Source: Rhizobium sp. AQ_MP
GTDB taxonomy: Bacteria; Pseudomonadota; Alphaproteobacteria; Rhizobiales; Rhizobiaceae
Direction of reading: 5' to 3'
Length of the DNA: 64,000 bases
NCBI RefSeq assembly: GCF_014237835.1
Contig: NZ_JACJVI010000009.1
Coordinates: 142,883 to 206,882 of the forward strand
In this document: piece by piece, positions 24,890 through 34,617 of the stretch
How positions within the stretch are numbered: the stretch's first letter is position 1
Layout of the letters: every line of letters starts with the position of its first letter
Notes under the pieces: generated by a model
Database searches by the model: none
Seen by the model: the letters and a program-made list of their open reading frames with translations, nothing else
Told to the model about the DNA's origin: nothing
Made by a program: the position numbers and the translations under genes

Positions 24890-25642
24890 ATGATCGTCGA
24901 AACCGAAGAGGACCTCACGCGTCTGAAAGACATCGGACGCATCTGCGCGACGGCGGTGAAGACCATGGCGGCGGCGCTCGAGCCCGGCATCACCACGCGC
25001 GAGCTCGACCAGATCGGGCGCAAGGTGCTTGAGGAGAACGGCGCCCAGTCGGCGCCGGAGCTCTGCTACCAGTTTCCCGGCGCGACCTGCATCTCGGTCA
25101 ATGAAGAGATCGCCCATGGCATTCCCGGCGACCGGGTGATCAAGGCGGGCGACCTCGTCAATATCGATGTGTCTGCCGAAAAGCTCGGCTATTTCGGCGA
25201 TACCGGCTCGTCCTTCATCGTGCCGCCGGGCACGGCCAAGCTCGAAAGGCTGCTTCGCGATGGCAAGCGGGCGCTTTGGGTGGGGCTCAATCAGGTGAAG
25301 ACCGGCCGGCCGCTCGCCGATATCGGCAATTCCATCGGCGCCTTTGCCAGGAAGAACCGCTATACGCTGATCACCAATCTCGCGAGCCACGGCGTCGGCC
25401 GTTCGCTGCATGAGGAGCCGACCGAGCTTTCGACCTGGCCGGATCCGGACGAGACGAGGATGATGGAGGAGGGGCTGGTCTTTACGGTCGAGCCGTTCCT
25501 GTCGCTCGGCGGACAATGGGCCGAAGATGGCGAAAAGGACAACTGGACGCTCTTCAGCGAGCCGCGTGCACCGACCGTGCAGTTCGAGCACACGATCGTC
25601 GTGACGAAGAACGGCCCGCTGGTTTTGACGCTGGCGGACTAA
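24890..25642 (+). CDS. map: Type I methionine aminopeptidase
   Basis: A 250-aa enzyme that removes the initiator methionine from nascent proteins. Metal ligands appear as VNIDVSA (Asp, about residue 88), YFGDTG (Asp, about 104), ASHGVGRS (His, about 166), FTVEPF (Glu, about 203) and FEHTI (Glu, about 233). It is slightly shorter than the common rhizobial housekeeping copy, so it could be a second paralogue; the rest of the genome is not visible. It lies 39 bases after the flavin oxidoreductase gene. Confidence 0.93.
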   Translation: MIVETEEDLTRLKDIGRICATAVKTMAAALEPGITTRELDQIGRKVLEENGAQSAPELCYQFPGATCISVNEEIAHGIPGDRVIKAGDLVNIDVSAEKLGYFGDTGSSFIVPPGTAKLERLLRDGKRALWVGLNQVKTGRPLADIGNSIGAFARKNRYTLITNLASHGVGRSLHEEPTELSTWPDPDETRMMEEGLVFTVEPFLSLGGQWAEDGEKDNWTLFSEPRAPTVQFEHTIVVTKNGPLVLTLAD

Positions 25643-25669
25643 GGCGAGCGCCCTGGTATCTGTTCCGTC

Positions 25670-25906
25670 TCAATCGGCCTTCGAAAAGGCGACGGCGACG
25701 CCCTTCTTCTTGAAGTAGGACTGCATGATCTTGCGGCCCTGACGGTTCGACTGGGCGAGCTTGCTCGTTTCGAACACGGCTTCCTTGACACCTTCCTTGG
25801 CCATCGCGGCTTTCAAGGCTGCGATGTGAAGGTCGATCTCCTCGTTGTCGTTGTTGATCGAGGTGTAGATGTTGTCGATCGCCTGCTGAAGGCTGAGGTC
25901 GCTCAT
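25670..25906 (-). CDS. Conserved small hypothetical protein
   Basis: A 78-aa protein (MSDLSLQQAIDNIYTSINND...) with AGGAGT before its ATG. It is mostly helical and ends in a basic segment (GRKIMQSYFKKKG). I do not recognise a named family, but it looks like a real, well-formed small rhizobial gene. It is convergent with map and separated by 212 bases from bacA, which points the other way. Confidence 0.7.
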   Translation of the reverse strand: MSDLSLQQAIDNIYTSINNDNEEIDLHIAALKAAMAKEGVKEAVFETSKLAQSNRQGRKIMQSYFKKKGVAVAFSKAD

Positions 25907-26118
25907 GGGGCACTCCTGAAAAAGCTTTGGGACTTCCCTAGCGATTTTTGGGCAGGAGGCAAGGGAAGCGTAAATCAACGGCCCCAACCTATTCTTACCA
26001 ACCCTTCATTTTCGCGGGGGTAATTCCGCCACAATTTGGCGATGCCATTGCTGCAGCGAACCTTCTGCCCTAGGTTCCCATCGACTTTCAGGACTTCTCC
26101 CACACGAAGGCTGCCCGC

Positions 26119-27399
26119 GTGTTTCATTCCTTCTTTCCTCAGCCTAAGCTCTTCTTTACTTCGGCGGCGCTCTGGACGCTCGTCTGTATCATCGTCTGGT
26201 ACACGGTCGGACCTCAAATCGGTGCCGCGCTTGGAATGCCGCCCCTTGCAGAGGGCCAGCAGCCGCCGGTCGGACTTGCCTTCTTCTTCACGCCCGACAA
26301 TCTCTGGTTCTATCTGTACTTCACAATCTTCGTGCTGATCTTCGGCGTCGTCTGGCAGGTGATCGCCAAGGATCATCCCTGGACCAACTGGTCGATCTGG
26401 GGCTCGGCATTCATCATCTTCATCGCCTATTTCAGCGTCCAGATCTCGGTCGCGGTCAACAACTGGCGCGGCCCTTTCTTCGATCTGTTCCAGAAGGCGC
26501 TGAACGGCGACGGTACGGTCACTGCCGGCCAGCTCTACGAATTGCAGCTGCGCTTTCTGGAAATCGGCATGGTCGGCGTGACGCTGTCCGTCCTGACTGC
26601 CTTCTTCACCAATCATTACGTCTTCCGCTGGCGCAACGCGATGAACGACTTCTATATGTCGAAGTGGGACAAGCTGCGCCATATCGAGGGTGCCTCGCAG
26701 CGTGTTCAGGAAGACACGATGCGCTTCGCCAACATTCTCGAAGGGCTCGGTGTCGCGCTGATCAACTCCGTGATGACCCTCGTCGTCTTCCTGCCGATCC
26801 TGTTTCGTATGTCGGAGAATGTCAGCGAGTTGCCGATCATCGGGGCCGTGCCGCATGCGCTGTTCTGGCTTGCCATCTTCTGGTCGCTGTTCGGTACGGT
26901 GTTGCTGATGGTCGCCGGCATCAAGCTGCCAGGGCTGCAGTTCCGCAACCAGCGCGTCGAAGCCGCTTTCCGAAAGGAACTCGTCTATGGCGAAGACAAT
27001 GCCGAGCGCGCCCAGCCGGTCACCGTGCGCGAACTCTTCTCCAACGTAAGGCGCAACTATTTCCGCATGTACTGGCACTACACCTATTTCAACGTCGCCC
27101 GTTACACCTACGGCCAGCTGGACGCGATCTTCCTGACCTTCATCCTCATCCCGACGATCGTTGCCGGCAAGATCACCATGGGCGTCTGGCAGCAGATCGC
27201 GACCGCCTTCGGCCAGGTAACCGACAGCTTCCAGTATCTGGTCAGCTATTGGTCGACGATCATCGAGCTTCTTTCGATCCACAAGCGTCTGAAAGCGTTC
27301 GAAGCCGCTATCGATGGCGAGCCGCTGCCGGAGATCGACCAGCGTTATCTCGAGCGCGAAGCGGCCGAAGGCGAACTGGCCGCCGACCGTCCGTACTGA
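26119..27399 (+). CDS. bacA: Peptide transporter BacA/SbmA
   Basis: A 426-aa SbmA/BacA-family inner-membrane transporter that imports peptides, is needed for tolerance of host NCR-type peptides and persistence in legume hosts, and affects lipid A very-long-chain fatty acids. Seven or more hydrophobic segments are visible. Family-typical stretches are VVWYTVGPQIG, TNHYVFRWRNAMNDFYMSKWDKLRHIEGASQRVQEDTMRF (split over residues 165-204) and WRG near residue 114. The start is GTG at 26119; no better ATG exists in frame. A hairpin follows the stop. Confidence 0.95.
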   Translation: MFHSFFPQPKLFFTSAALWTLVCIIVWYTVGPQIGAALGMPPLAEGQQPPVGLAFFFTPDNLWFYLYFTIFVLIFGVVWQVIAKDHPWTNWSIWGSAFIIFIAYFSVQISVAVNNWRGPFFDLFQKALNGDGTVTAGQLYELQLRFLEIGMVGVTLSVLTAFFTNHYVFRWRNAMNDFYMSKWDKLRHIEGASQRVQEDTMRFANILEGLGVALINSVMTLVVFLPILFRMSENVSELPIIGAVPHALFWLAIFWSLFGTVLLMVAGIKLPGLQFRNQRVEAAFRKELVYGEDNAERAQPVTVRELFSNVRRNYFRMYWHYTYFNVARYTYGQLDAIFLTFILIPTIVAGKITMGVWQQIATAFGQVTDSFQYLVSYWSTIIELLSIHKRLKAFEAAIDGEPLPEIDQRYLEREAAEGELAADRPY

Positions 27400-27427
27400 G
27401 ATCGTCGGAGTTCGAGCAAATGACTGA

Positions 27428-27456
27428 GGCCGCATCGGGAAACCGGTGCGGCCTTC
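27428..27456 (+). terminator. Hairpin after bacA
   Basis: An 11-bp stem with one G-U pair (GGCCGCATCGG / CCGGTGCGGCC) and a GAAA loop, followed by TTCGTGT. It lies 28 bases past the bacA stop. The T-run is weak. Confidence 0.65.
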
Positions 27457-27487
27457 GTGTATACAGGAATTCTCCGGGGTGACAGGC

Positions 27488-27637
27488 TCAGACGTCGGTC
27501 GACGCTTGCTTTGCCATGGCGCCGGGCAGGCGGGCATAGGCCTCCGGCTGGGTGAACAGCGAAAGGCCGATGGCGACGGCACCGATGGTCGCGGCGATCA
27601 CGCAGGCGCAGGCAAGGACAAAGAGGAGGCGCTTCAT
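27488..27637 (-). CDS. Small single-TM hypothetical protein
   Basis: A 49-aa peptide, MKRLLFVLACACVIAATIG..., with one hydrophobic helix (about residues 4-25) and a short periplasmic-type tail. GAGGAA precedes the ATG at 27637. It is probably a small membrane or lipoprotein-like product; there is no lipobox that I am sure of. No function can be assigned. Confidence 0.5.
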   Translation of the reverse strand: MKRLLFVLACACVIAATIGAVAIGLSLFTQPEAYARLPGAMAKQASTDV

Positions 27638-27702
27638 GTGGTTCCTCACGAGGTTTGCGCGCTTATCCAGTGTGCCAGACACGATGTAAATGCGTCATGC
27701 GA

Positions 27703-28719
27703 TCACATGGCGCCAGGTGTGTCGCCTGTCTCTTTACGGTCTTTCAGCAGGTCGAGCGCTTCGGCATAGGTGACGCAGGCGACGTCCGGTCGGGGGCAGA
27801 CTTCCGCCACCAACCGCTCCATCGCCGCCCAATAGGCACTGCCGTTCATGGTGACAAAGTGCAGTCCCATCTGCAGCGGCATGCGATCGCCATTGTACTG
27901 CTGCTCGAAGGCCTGCTTGAAGGCCTTGTAGCTGCGCTCGGCGAACTCGTCGCCCTTCGATGGATGGTCGATGCCGGCCGAATGGCGGATGAAGAGATTG
28001 TAGTCCATGGCGATGATCCGCCGGCCTTTCGGTCCTTCTTCGATCAGCGGCAGGCCGAAGCGCGTGAGGCCGCCTTTCTCGACCGGCAAAGCCGGATCAT
28101 GGGTAACTGCACTCGCATCATAACGGAAGCCGTGTGCACGCTCGGCCTCAAACAGGCTCTCGGGCGCCGAGAGATACGGAGCGCGAAAACCGGTGATGCC
28201 GTTTTCGACGAAATCGGCCCAGCCCTCGGGTTCGCGGTCGGCCAGTCCGTTATCCTTCCACGCATTCGCCAGCACGCGGTCGAAGGTCTCGAATTCCTTC
28301 AGCCACTCGGCCTTGGTCCAGTCCTTGCCGTCGAAATGGCCGCAGGTATGGCTGGCGATTTCGTGACCTTCCGTCTTTGCCTTCCAGATGTTGTCCAGCC
28401 GGGTCGCGACCTCGTCCACGTTCAGGGCAAAGCCGATATTGGAGCGGCCTGCCTTGATCCCCGGTGCCTTGTAGTCCTGCGCGCGTGCACGCGGGATCAG
28501 CGTCGTGCAGGAGAGGAAATAGGTGAAGCGGGCGTTGGCACGTTTGCCAAGGTCGCGGCTGCGAACCCAGAGGCGGTTGTCATGCGCACCGTCGAATGAG
28601 ACGAGCAGCAGCTGTTTTGGCCGCGCGGTCTCGGGACCCTTCGTCGCAGGTGCACCCTGATCCATGGCAAAGGCCGAGCTGGCAAGCGACAGGAAAAGGG
28701 CGGCGGGCAAACGGTACAT
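27703..28719 (-). CDS. Secreted polysaccharide deacetylase
   Basis: A 338-aa protein with an N-terminal signal peptide (MYRLPAALFLSLASSAFA, cleavage after AFA) and an NodB-like deacetylase fold. Visible are LLVSFDGAHDN (about residue 38), the metal/active region EIASHTCGHFDGKDW (about 118-132) and GFRAPYLSAP (about 176). The start at 28719 is chosen because it gives the signal peptide; no strong ribosome site precedes it. It would act on a periplasmic or surface glycan. It is not the missing allantoinase, which is cytoplasmic and lacks a signal sequence. Confidence 0.82.
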   Translation of the reverse strand: MYRLPAALFLSLASSAFAMDQGAPATKGPETARPKQLLLVSFDGAHDNRLWVRSRDLGKRANARFTYFLSCTTLIPRARAQDYKAPGIKAGRSNIGFALNVDEVATRLDNIWKAKTEGHEIASHTCGHFDGKDWTKAEWLKEFETFDRVLANAWKDNGLADREPEGWADFVENGITGFRAPYLSAPESLFEAERAHGFRYDASAVTHDPALPVEKGGLTRFGLPLIEEGPKGRRIIAMDYNLFIRHSAGIDHPSKGDEFAERSYKAFKQAFEQQYNGDRMPLQMGLHFVTMNGSAYWAAMERLVAEVCPRPDVACVTYAEALDLLKDRKETGDTPGAM

Positions 28720-28847
28720 CGACAATAACTCGGCGCTGAAAACGGGATGCCCTGCCTCCCATCCAAATGCGGCGAAGCTTTGAACGCCCTTTAAATTCCG
28801 TGAATTGACCAGTATGCCTAGGTCCTGTTCCTCGAAAGGGCCCAACC

Positions 28848-29426
28848 ATGACACTTCTCGTTCTCGGCATCATCCTGTTCCTCGCCACCCATCTGATCCG
28901 CGTCGTCGCGCCGGGCTTTAGGCTGTCGATGATCGATCGCTTCGGTGACACGGGATGGCGGGTGATCAATTCGATCATGAGCCTTGTGTCGCTCGTCGTG
29001 CTGATCTGGGGCTATGCGACCGCGCCTATGATCAATGTCTGGTTCCCTCCCATGGGCATGAACCATCTGACGACGACACTGATGCTGTTTGCCATGATCT
29101 GTCTGGTGGCCGGTTTCCTGCCGGCCGGGCATATCGCGACGAAGACCAAGCATCCGATCGTTCTGGCGATCAAGATCTGGGCAGCCGCGCATCTGCTCGC
29201 CAATGGCGATCTGGCGTCGGTTCTCCTTTTCGTCGCACTTCTCGCCTGGGGCGTGGTGCTCAGGATCAACTACAAGCGGCGTGTTCAAGCCGGTGAACTC
29301 ATTCTCAAGCCCTTCGTTTCGGCACGCTACGACGCCTTCGCTGTCGTCGGCGGTATCCTGCTTTGGGCCGTGATCACCATGTGGCTGCACAAACTGTTGA
29401 TCGGTGTGGCACCGCTCGCCATGTGA
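28848..29426 (+). CDS. NnrU family membrane protein
   Basis: A 192-aa integral membrane protein with about five to six hydrophobic segments. The conserved NnrU signature GHIATKTKHPIVLAIKIW is at about residues 94-111 and is followed by AAHLLANGDLAS. Family members are linked to nitric oxide metabolism in denitrifiers and to isoprenoid isomerisation in plastids and some bacteria; neither can be decided here. No denitrification genes adjoin it. It is divergent from the deacetylase gene. Confidence 0.88.
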   Translation: MTLLVLGIILFLATHLIRVVAPGFRLSMIDRFGDTGWRVINSIMSLVSLVVLIWGYATAPMINVWFPPMGMNHLTTTLMLFAMICLVAGFLPAGHIATKTKHPIVLAIKIWAAAHLLANGDLASVLLFVALLAWGVVLRINYKRRVQAGELILKPFVSARYDAFAVVGGILLWAVITMWLHKLLIGVAPLAM

Positions 29427-29536
29427 CGGCTTAAGCCTGTTGGCGGTTTTCCCCTTACAAGCGGGGAAAAATCGGCTAGAAGGCCGCTCACGCATGAGAG
29501 ACTGCATCGAAAGGCCGGCAGCGTCCGGGGATACAA

Positions 29537-30208
29537 ATGGTTGACCAGAACGACAGCTTTATCCGCGAAGTGAACGAGGAGCTCCGCTCCGACCAGGTGC
29601 GCAATGCCTGGAAGCGCTACAGCCGCTGGATTATCGGTGTTGCCGTGGTCATCGTTCTCGGCACGGCCGGCCATCGCGTCTGGACCCATTGGAATTCGAC
29701 CCAGGCTTCCGATGCCGGCGACAAGTTCCTGGCGGCCCTCAACCTCGCCGACCAGGGCAAGCGCGACGAGGCAGAAGCCGCGCTCCAGGCGCTGGAGCAG
29801 GACGGCTACGGCGCCTATGGCATTCTCGCCCGCTTCCGCGCTGCCTCGGTTCTCGCGGAAAAGGGCGATCCGGCCGGTGCCGTCGCCTCGTTCAAGTCGA
29901 TCGGCGATGACGCCTCGATCCCGGAGGCCGTGCGCAATACCGCCAAGGTTCGCGCGGCATGGCTGCTGGTCGACACCGGCACCTACCAGGATGTCTCGGC
30001 GCTTGTCGAAGCCATGGCGACGCCCGCCAATGCCATGCGTCATGCCGCCCGCGAAGCGCTTGGCCTCGCCGCCTACAAGGCCGGCGACATGCCGCGTGCC
30101 CGTGAGTGGTTCGAACAGATCAGCGAAGACGCGGAAACCCCGCGCAACGTCGCCAACCGTGCCCAGATGCTGCTCGACAACATCAAGGCCTCCGGCAAGG
30201 CGCCGTAA
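29537..30208 (+). CDS. YfgM-like TPR membrane protein
   Basis: A 223-aa protein with a cytoplasmic N-terminus ([24 protein letters not shown]), one transmembrane helix (about residues 32-50) and a periplasmic tetratricopeptide-like domain (TPR_21 type). Proteins of this type cooperate with periplasmic chaperones at the Sec translocon in E. coli, and the gene lies just upstream of der there as well. The spacing to der is 38 bases, so the two are probably co-transcribed. Confidence 0.87.
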   Translation: MVDQNDSFIREVNEELRSDQVRNAWKRYSRWIIGVAVVIVLGTAGHRVWTHWNSTQASDAGDKFLAALNLADQGKRDEAEAALQALEQDGYGAYGILARFRAASVLAEKGDPAGAVASFKSIGDDASIPEAVRNTAKVRAAWLLVDTGTYQDVSALVEAMATPANAMRHAAREALGLAAYKAGDMPRAREWFEQISEDAETPRNVANRAQMLLDNIKASGKAP

Positions 30209-30246
30209 CAACGACAAGGCCAGAAGGCCGGAAAGCTAGCGTTCCC

Positions 30247-31668
30247 ATGAGTTTCACAGTCGCCATCGTCGGTCGCCCGAATGTCGGCAAGTCCACTCTT
30301 TTCAACCGTCTGGTTGGCAAGAAGCTGGCGCTTGTCGATGACACCCCGGGTGTCACCCGTGACCGCCGTCCGGGCGAGGCCAAGCTCGTGGACCTGCGCT
30401 TCACCATCATCGACACCGCCGGTCTCGAAGAGGCCGGACCAGAGACGCTCGAAGGCCGCATGCGGGCCCAGACCGAAATGGCGATCGACGAGGCGGATCT
30501 CTCGCTCTTCGTCGTCGACGCCAAGTTTGGCCTGACGCCGGTCGACCAGTCGCTGGCCGAAATGCTGCGCCGTCGCGGCAAGCCGGTCGTGCTGGTTGCC
30601 AACAAGTCGGAAGCCCGCGGCTCCGATGCCGGCTTCTACGATGCCTATACGCTCGGCCTTGGCGAACCGGTGCCGATCTCGGCCGAACACGGCCAGGGCA
30701 TGATCGATCTGCGCGATGCCATCGTCGAAGCAATCGGCGAAGACCGCGCCTTCCCGGAACCCGATGACGAGGCGGAGACAGACGTGGTTCTGTCCCAGTC
30801 GGACGCGGAAGACGACGAGGAATTCGAGCCCGAATACGACGAGACCAAGCCGCTGCGCGTGGCGATCGTCGGCCGCCCGAATGCCGGCAAGTCTACCTTG
30901 ATCAACCGTTTCCTCGGCGAAGACCGTCTTTTGACCGGGCCAGAAGCCGGCATCACCCGCGATTCAATCTCGGTCGAATGGGACTGGCGCGGCCGCACCA
31001 TCAAGATGTTCGACACCGCCGGCATGCGCCGCAAGGCGCGCGTGCAGGAGAAGCTCGAAAAGCTTTCCGTTGCCGACACGCTGCGTGCCGTGCGCTTCGC
31101 CGAGACCGTGGTCATCGTCTTCGACGCGACGATCCCCTTCGAAAAGCAGGATCTGCAGATCGTCGACTTCGTGATCCGGGAAGGCCGCGCTGCCGTGCTC
31201 GCCTTCAACAAGTGGGATCTGGTCGAGGATCCGCAGGCGGTTCTCGCCGATCTGCGCGAAAAGACCGAGCGGCTTCTGCCGCAGGCGCGTGGCATCCGCG
31301 CCGTGCCAATCTCCGGCCAGACCGGCTATGGTCTCGACAAGCTGATGCAGAACATCGTCGATACCGACAAGGTCTGGAACAAGCGCATCTCGACGGCCAA
31401 GCTCAATCGCTGGCTCGATGCCGTCACGACCCAGCATCCCCCACCGGCCGTATCCGGCCGCCGCCTGAAGCTCAAATACATGACGCAGGTGAAGGCCCGT
31501 CCGCCGGCCTTCATGATCTCCTGCACGCGCCCCGACGCGCTGCCGGAAAGCTATGTGCGGTACCTGACCAATGGTCTGCGTGTGGATTTCGACATGCCCG
31601 GCGTGCCGATCCGCATTCATTTCAAGGCGGGTGAAAACCCGTTCGAGAACCGCAAGAAGAAGCGCTGA
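30247..31668 (+). CDS. der: GTPase Der (EngA)
   Basis: A 473-aa essential GTPase with two tandem G domains and a C-terminal KH-like domain, required for 50S ribosome maturation. G1 motifs GRPNVGKST (about residue 8) and GRPNAGKST (about 208), G3 DTAGLE and DTAGMR, and G4 NKSE and NKWD are visible. The ATG at 30247 is chosen because the upstream extension lies within the yfgM-like gene. The acidic linker between domains (about residues 178-200) is long, as in other rhizobia. Confidence 0.96.
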   Translation: MSFTVAIVGRPNVGKSTLFNRLVGKKLALVDDTPGVTRDRRPGEAKLVDLRFTIIDTAGLEEAGPETLEGRMRAQTEMAIDEADLSLFVVDAKFGLTPVDQSLAEMLRRRGKPVVLVANKSEARGSDAGFYDAYTLGLGEPVPISAEHGQGMIDLRDAIVEAIGEDRAFPEPDDEAETDVVLSQSDAEDDEEFEPEYDETKPLRVAIVGRPNAGKSTLINRFLGEDRLLTGPEAGITRDSISVEWDWRGRTIKMFDTAGMRRKARVQEKLEKLSVADTLRAVRFAETVVIVFDATIPFEKQDLQIVDFVIREGRAAVLAFNKWDLVEDPQAVLADLREKTERLLPQARGIRAVPISGQTGYGLDKLMQNIVDTDKVWNKRISTAKLNRWLDAVTTQHPPPAVSGRRLKLKYMTQVKARPPAFMISCTRPDALPESYVRYLTNGLRVDFDMPGVPIRIHFKAGENPFENRKKKR

Positions 31669-31679
31669 CGGCTTCCCCG

Positions 31680-32774
31680 CTACTCGGTTGCCGGGGTCTT
31701 GTAATGGTCCGCATCCTGCGGGCGGATGCCGAAGCGTTGCCTCAAGCCGCGTTTGCGGCGTTGCTCTTTCGCCTCCACGACATTGTCGAAGAATTGCTGT
31801 GTCGCCGCTTCCCAGGAATAGGTTTCGGCGAGACGGCGCGCTGCCTGGGGTGAGGCCTGCAGGGCGGCGATGCAGGCGATCTGCAAATCGTGGTCCAGCG
31901 CTCCGGCATGGGAGCCTGCCGGTATGATGTCGACCGGACCGGTGACCGGATAGGCAGCGACCGGAATGCCTGACGCGAGCGCTTCGAGGATCGTATTGCC
32001 GAAGGTATCGGTCTTCGAGGGGAAGACGAAGACATCGGCTTGCGCATAGGCTTGCGCCAGATCGTCTCCATGCTTCATGCCGGTAAAATGCACGTGTGGA
32101 TAGCGCGCCTGAAGTTCCGCCCGCGCCGGCCCGTCGCCGACCACCACCTTCGAACCCGGAAGGTCGAGATCGAGAAAGGCGGGCAGGTTCTTTTCCACGG
32201 CCACGCGCCCAACCGTCATGAAGATCGGACGGGGCAGGCCGAAGGGCTTTTCCGATTTTTCGCGCGGGCGAAAATGCGCCGTGTCGATGCCACGGCTCCA
32301 GAGACAGAGGTTGTTGAGGCCGTGAGCCGCAAGCTCCCGTCGCAGGCTTTCGGTTGCCACCATGCAGGCCCCGCCGCGATTGTGGAACCAGCGGACATAG
32401 GCGTAGAGGACGGACAGCGGCACCGGCAGACGGGCCGCGACATATTCCGGAAAGCGGGTGTGATATGTGGTGGAGAAGGGGCGGCCGTTCCTGATGCACC
32501 AACGCCGCGCCATCAAGCCGAGTGGGCCTTCGGTCGCGATATGCAGATAGTCCGGCTGCTGCTCCTCGATCATCCGGCCGATACGCTGCGGCGTCACGAG
32601 TGACAGGCGAATCTCCGGATAGGTCGGCATGGGAATGCTGTGAAAGGGCTCGGGCGTGATCATCGAGACGTCGACACCCATCTTGGCAAGCTCGCGATTG
32701 GTGGTCTCGATCGAGCGGACGACGCCGTTCACCTGCGGGTGCCAGGCATCGGTCACGATGGTCAGTTTCGGCAT
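31680..32774 (-). CDS. GT4 glycosyltransferase (mannosyltransferase-like)
   Basis: A 364-aa GT-B fold glycosyltransferase of family GT4. Visible are the N-terminal TDAWHPQVNGVVRSI (about residue 8), TVGRVAVEKNL at about 204, and the C-terminal EX7E region PSKTDTFGNTILEALASG (about 272-289). The pattern matches bacterial proteins annotated as GDP-mannose-dependent alpha-mannosyltransferases for glycolipids. The start at 32774 (MPKLTIV) is the usual family opening. It is convergent with der. Confidence 0.86.
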   Translation of the reverse strand: MPKLTIVTDAWHPQVNGVVRSIETTNRELAKMGVDVSMITPEPFHSIPMPTYPEIRLSLVTPQRIGRMIEEQQPDYLHIATEGPLGLMARRWCIRNGRPFSTTYHTRFPEYVAARLPVPLSVLYAYVRWFHNRGGACMVATESLRRELAAHGLNNLCLWSRGIDTAHFRPREKSEKPFGLPRPIFMTVGRVAVEKNLPAFLDLDLPGSKVVVGDGPARAELQARYPHVHFTGMKHGDDLAQAYAQADVFVFPSKTDTFGNTILEALASGIPVAAYPVTGPVDIIPAGSHAGALDHDLQIACIAALQASPQAARRLAETYSWEAATQQFFDNVVEAKEQRRKRGLRQRFGIRPQDADHYKTPATE

Positions 32775-32955
32775 GGCGCGTCCGCCCTCATCCGAACGGC
32801 CGCCGGAGCGGCGATTCTCTCTCACAAGCTCTCGTCGCCTTATGGGAGGGGAACATTACAGCTTGATGTCAGTCTAGGGACGGGCCGTTTGACATCCGCT
32901 GCCGAACCGGATTGCCTGAGAGCCAACTGACGATTCCCGACCGAAGGATCCGCCG

Positions 32956-34617
32956 ATGACCAAACCAACCGCCAAAACCACCCGTTCGAACTCGGCCGAC
33001 TGGTGGCGGGGGGCGGTGATCTATCAGGTCTACCCGCGCTCCTTCCAGGACACTGACGGAGACGGGATCGGCGACATCAAGGGGATCATCGAGCGGCTGC
33101 CCTATATCGCTTCGCTCGGCGTTGACGCCATCTGGCTTTCGCCCTTCTTCACTTCGCCGCAGGCCGACATGGGCTACGACGTTTCCGATTACTGCAACGT
33201 CGACCCGATGTTCGGCACGCTCGCCGATTTCGATGCGATGATGAAGGAGGCGAAGCGACTTGGTCTCAAGGTGATTATAGACCAGGTGATCTCGCACACC
33301 TCCGATCAGCATCCCTGGTTCAAGGAGAGCCGGGCGAGCCGCGACAATCCCAAGGCGGACTGGTATGTCTGGGCGGCCGCCAAGCCGGACGGCACGGCGC
33401 CGACCAACTGGCTTTCGGTCTTTGGCGGCCCGGCCTGGGAATGGGACGGGGTGCGCAAGCAATACTACATGCACAACTTCCTCGCCTCGCAGCCGGATCT
33501 GAACTTTCACAATCGGGAGGTCCAGGACGCCGTTCTGGAGACCGTGAAGTTCTGGCTCGATCGCGGCGTGGACGGCTTCCGTCTCGATACGGTGAACTAT
33601 TACTTCCACGACAAGGAGTTGCGCGATAATCCGCCCCACCAGCCCGACAGCGACGATGCCGGGCTCGACGCGCCCGACGTCAACCCATACGGCATGCAGA
33701 GCCATCTCTATGACAAGACCCAGCCTGAAAACATCGAGTTCCTGAAGCGCTTCCGGGCGCTGCTCGACCAGTATCCTGATCGTACGACGGTGGGCGAAGT
33801 GGGTGACGGGGCGCGCTCGCTGAAGACGGTTGCGGCCTATACCTCTGATGGCGACAAGCTGCATATGTGCTACACCTTCGACCTCCTGGGGCCGGATTTC
33901 ACCCCGAGCCATATCCGCCATTGCGTCGAGAGCTTTCACAAGCAGGTCCGGGATGGCTGGGTCTGCTGGGCTTTCTCCAATCACGACGTCACCCGGCATG
34001 TCAGCCGCTTCGCGCAGACTGAAGAGGAGCGGGCCGTCGTCGCCAGGCTGGCGATCTCGGTTCTTGCCACGTTGCGCGGCTCGATCTGCCTCTATCAGGG
34101 TGAGGAGCTCGGTCTGCCCGAGGCAGAGCTTGCCTTCGAGGACCTGCGCGACCCCTATGGCATCCGCTTCTGGCCGGCCTTCAAGGGCCGCGACGGATGC
34201 CGCACACCCATGGTCTGGGAGAAGGGCAAGACGCAGGCGGGCTTTTCGACGGTGAAGCCCTGGCTGCCGGTGCCGGCCGAACATCAGGCGCTGTCGGTCG
34301 ACGTGCAACAGAAGGATGACGCCTCGGTTCTTGCGCATTACCGGGCGACACTTGCCTTCCGCAAGCAGCACGCAGCGCTCGTCGACGGCGACATGGAGTT
34401 CCTCGCGACCAACGAGGATGTGCTGGCCTTCACCCGGTCCAGGGGGGAGGAGCGCTTGCTCTTCGTCTTCAACCTGAGGCGTGGCCCGCAGGATATTAGT
34501 CTGCCCGGGGGGCATGGCGTGAAAGAGCTGCTGCCCATGCCGGGTCTGACCGGCACGGTGGCCGATGGCGAGATCCGGCTCGGACCGCTGGATGGGATCT
34601 GCTTGAGGCTGTCATGA
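32956..34617 (+). CDS. Alpha-glucosidase, GH13
   Basis: A 553-aa GH13 enzyme (oligo-1,6-/alpha-glucosidase group) that would hydrolyse alpha-glucosides such as maltose, isomaltose or sucrose analogues in the cytoplasm. GH13 regions are WWRGAVIYQVYPRSF (about 16), DQVISHTSDQHPWF, the nucleophile in GFRLDTVNYYF (about 211), acid/base in TVGEVGDG (about 282) and FSNHDVTRH (about 343). No signal peptide is present. The agl transport genes usual for rhizobial AglA are not in the window. Its stop overlaps the start of the next gene. Confidence 0.93.
   Translation: MTKPTAKTTRSNSADWWRGAVIYQVYPRSFQDTDGDGIGDIKGIIERLPYIASLGVDAIWLSPFFTSPQADMGYDVSDYCNVDPMFGTLADFDAMMKEAKRLGLKVIIDQVISHTSDQHPWFKESRASRDNPKADWYVWAAAKPDGTAPTNWLSVFGGPAWEWDGVRKQYYMHNFLASQPDLNFHNREVQDAVLETVKFWLDRGVDGFRLDTVNYYFHDKELRDNPPHQPDSDDAGLDAPDVNPYGMQSHLYDKTQPENIEFLKRFRALLDQYPDRTTVGEVGDGARSLKTVAAYTSDGDKLHMCYTFDLLGPDFTPSHIRHCVESFHKQVRDGWVCWAFSNHDVTRHVSRFAQTEEERAVVARLAISVLATLRGSICLYQGEELGLPEAELAFEDLRDPYGIRFWPAFKGRDGCRTPMVWEKGKTQAGFSTVKPWLPVPAEHQALSVDVQQKDDASVLAHYRATLAFRKQHAALVDGDMEFLATNEDVLAFTRSRGEERLLFVFNLRRGPQDISLPGGHGVKELLPMPGLTGTVADGEIRLGPLDGICLRLS

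Noticed and set aside
27703..28719. Polysaccharide deacetylase as the missing allantoinase PuuE
   Set aside because: It has a signal peptide, so it acts outside the cytoplasm, and it is not linked to the ureide genes.
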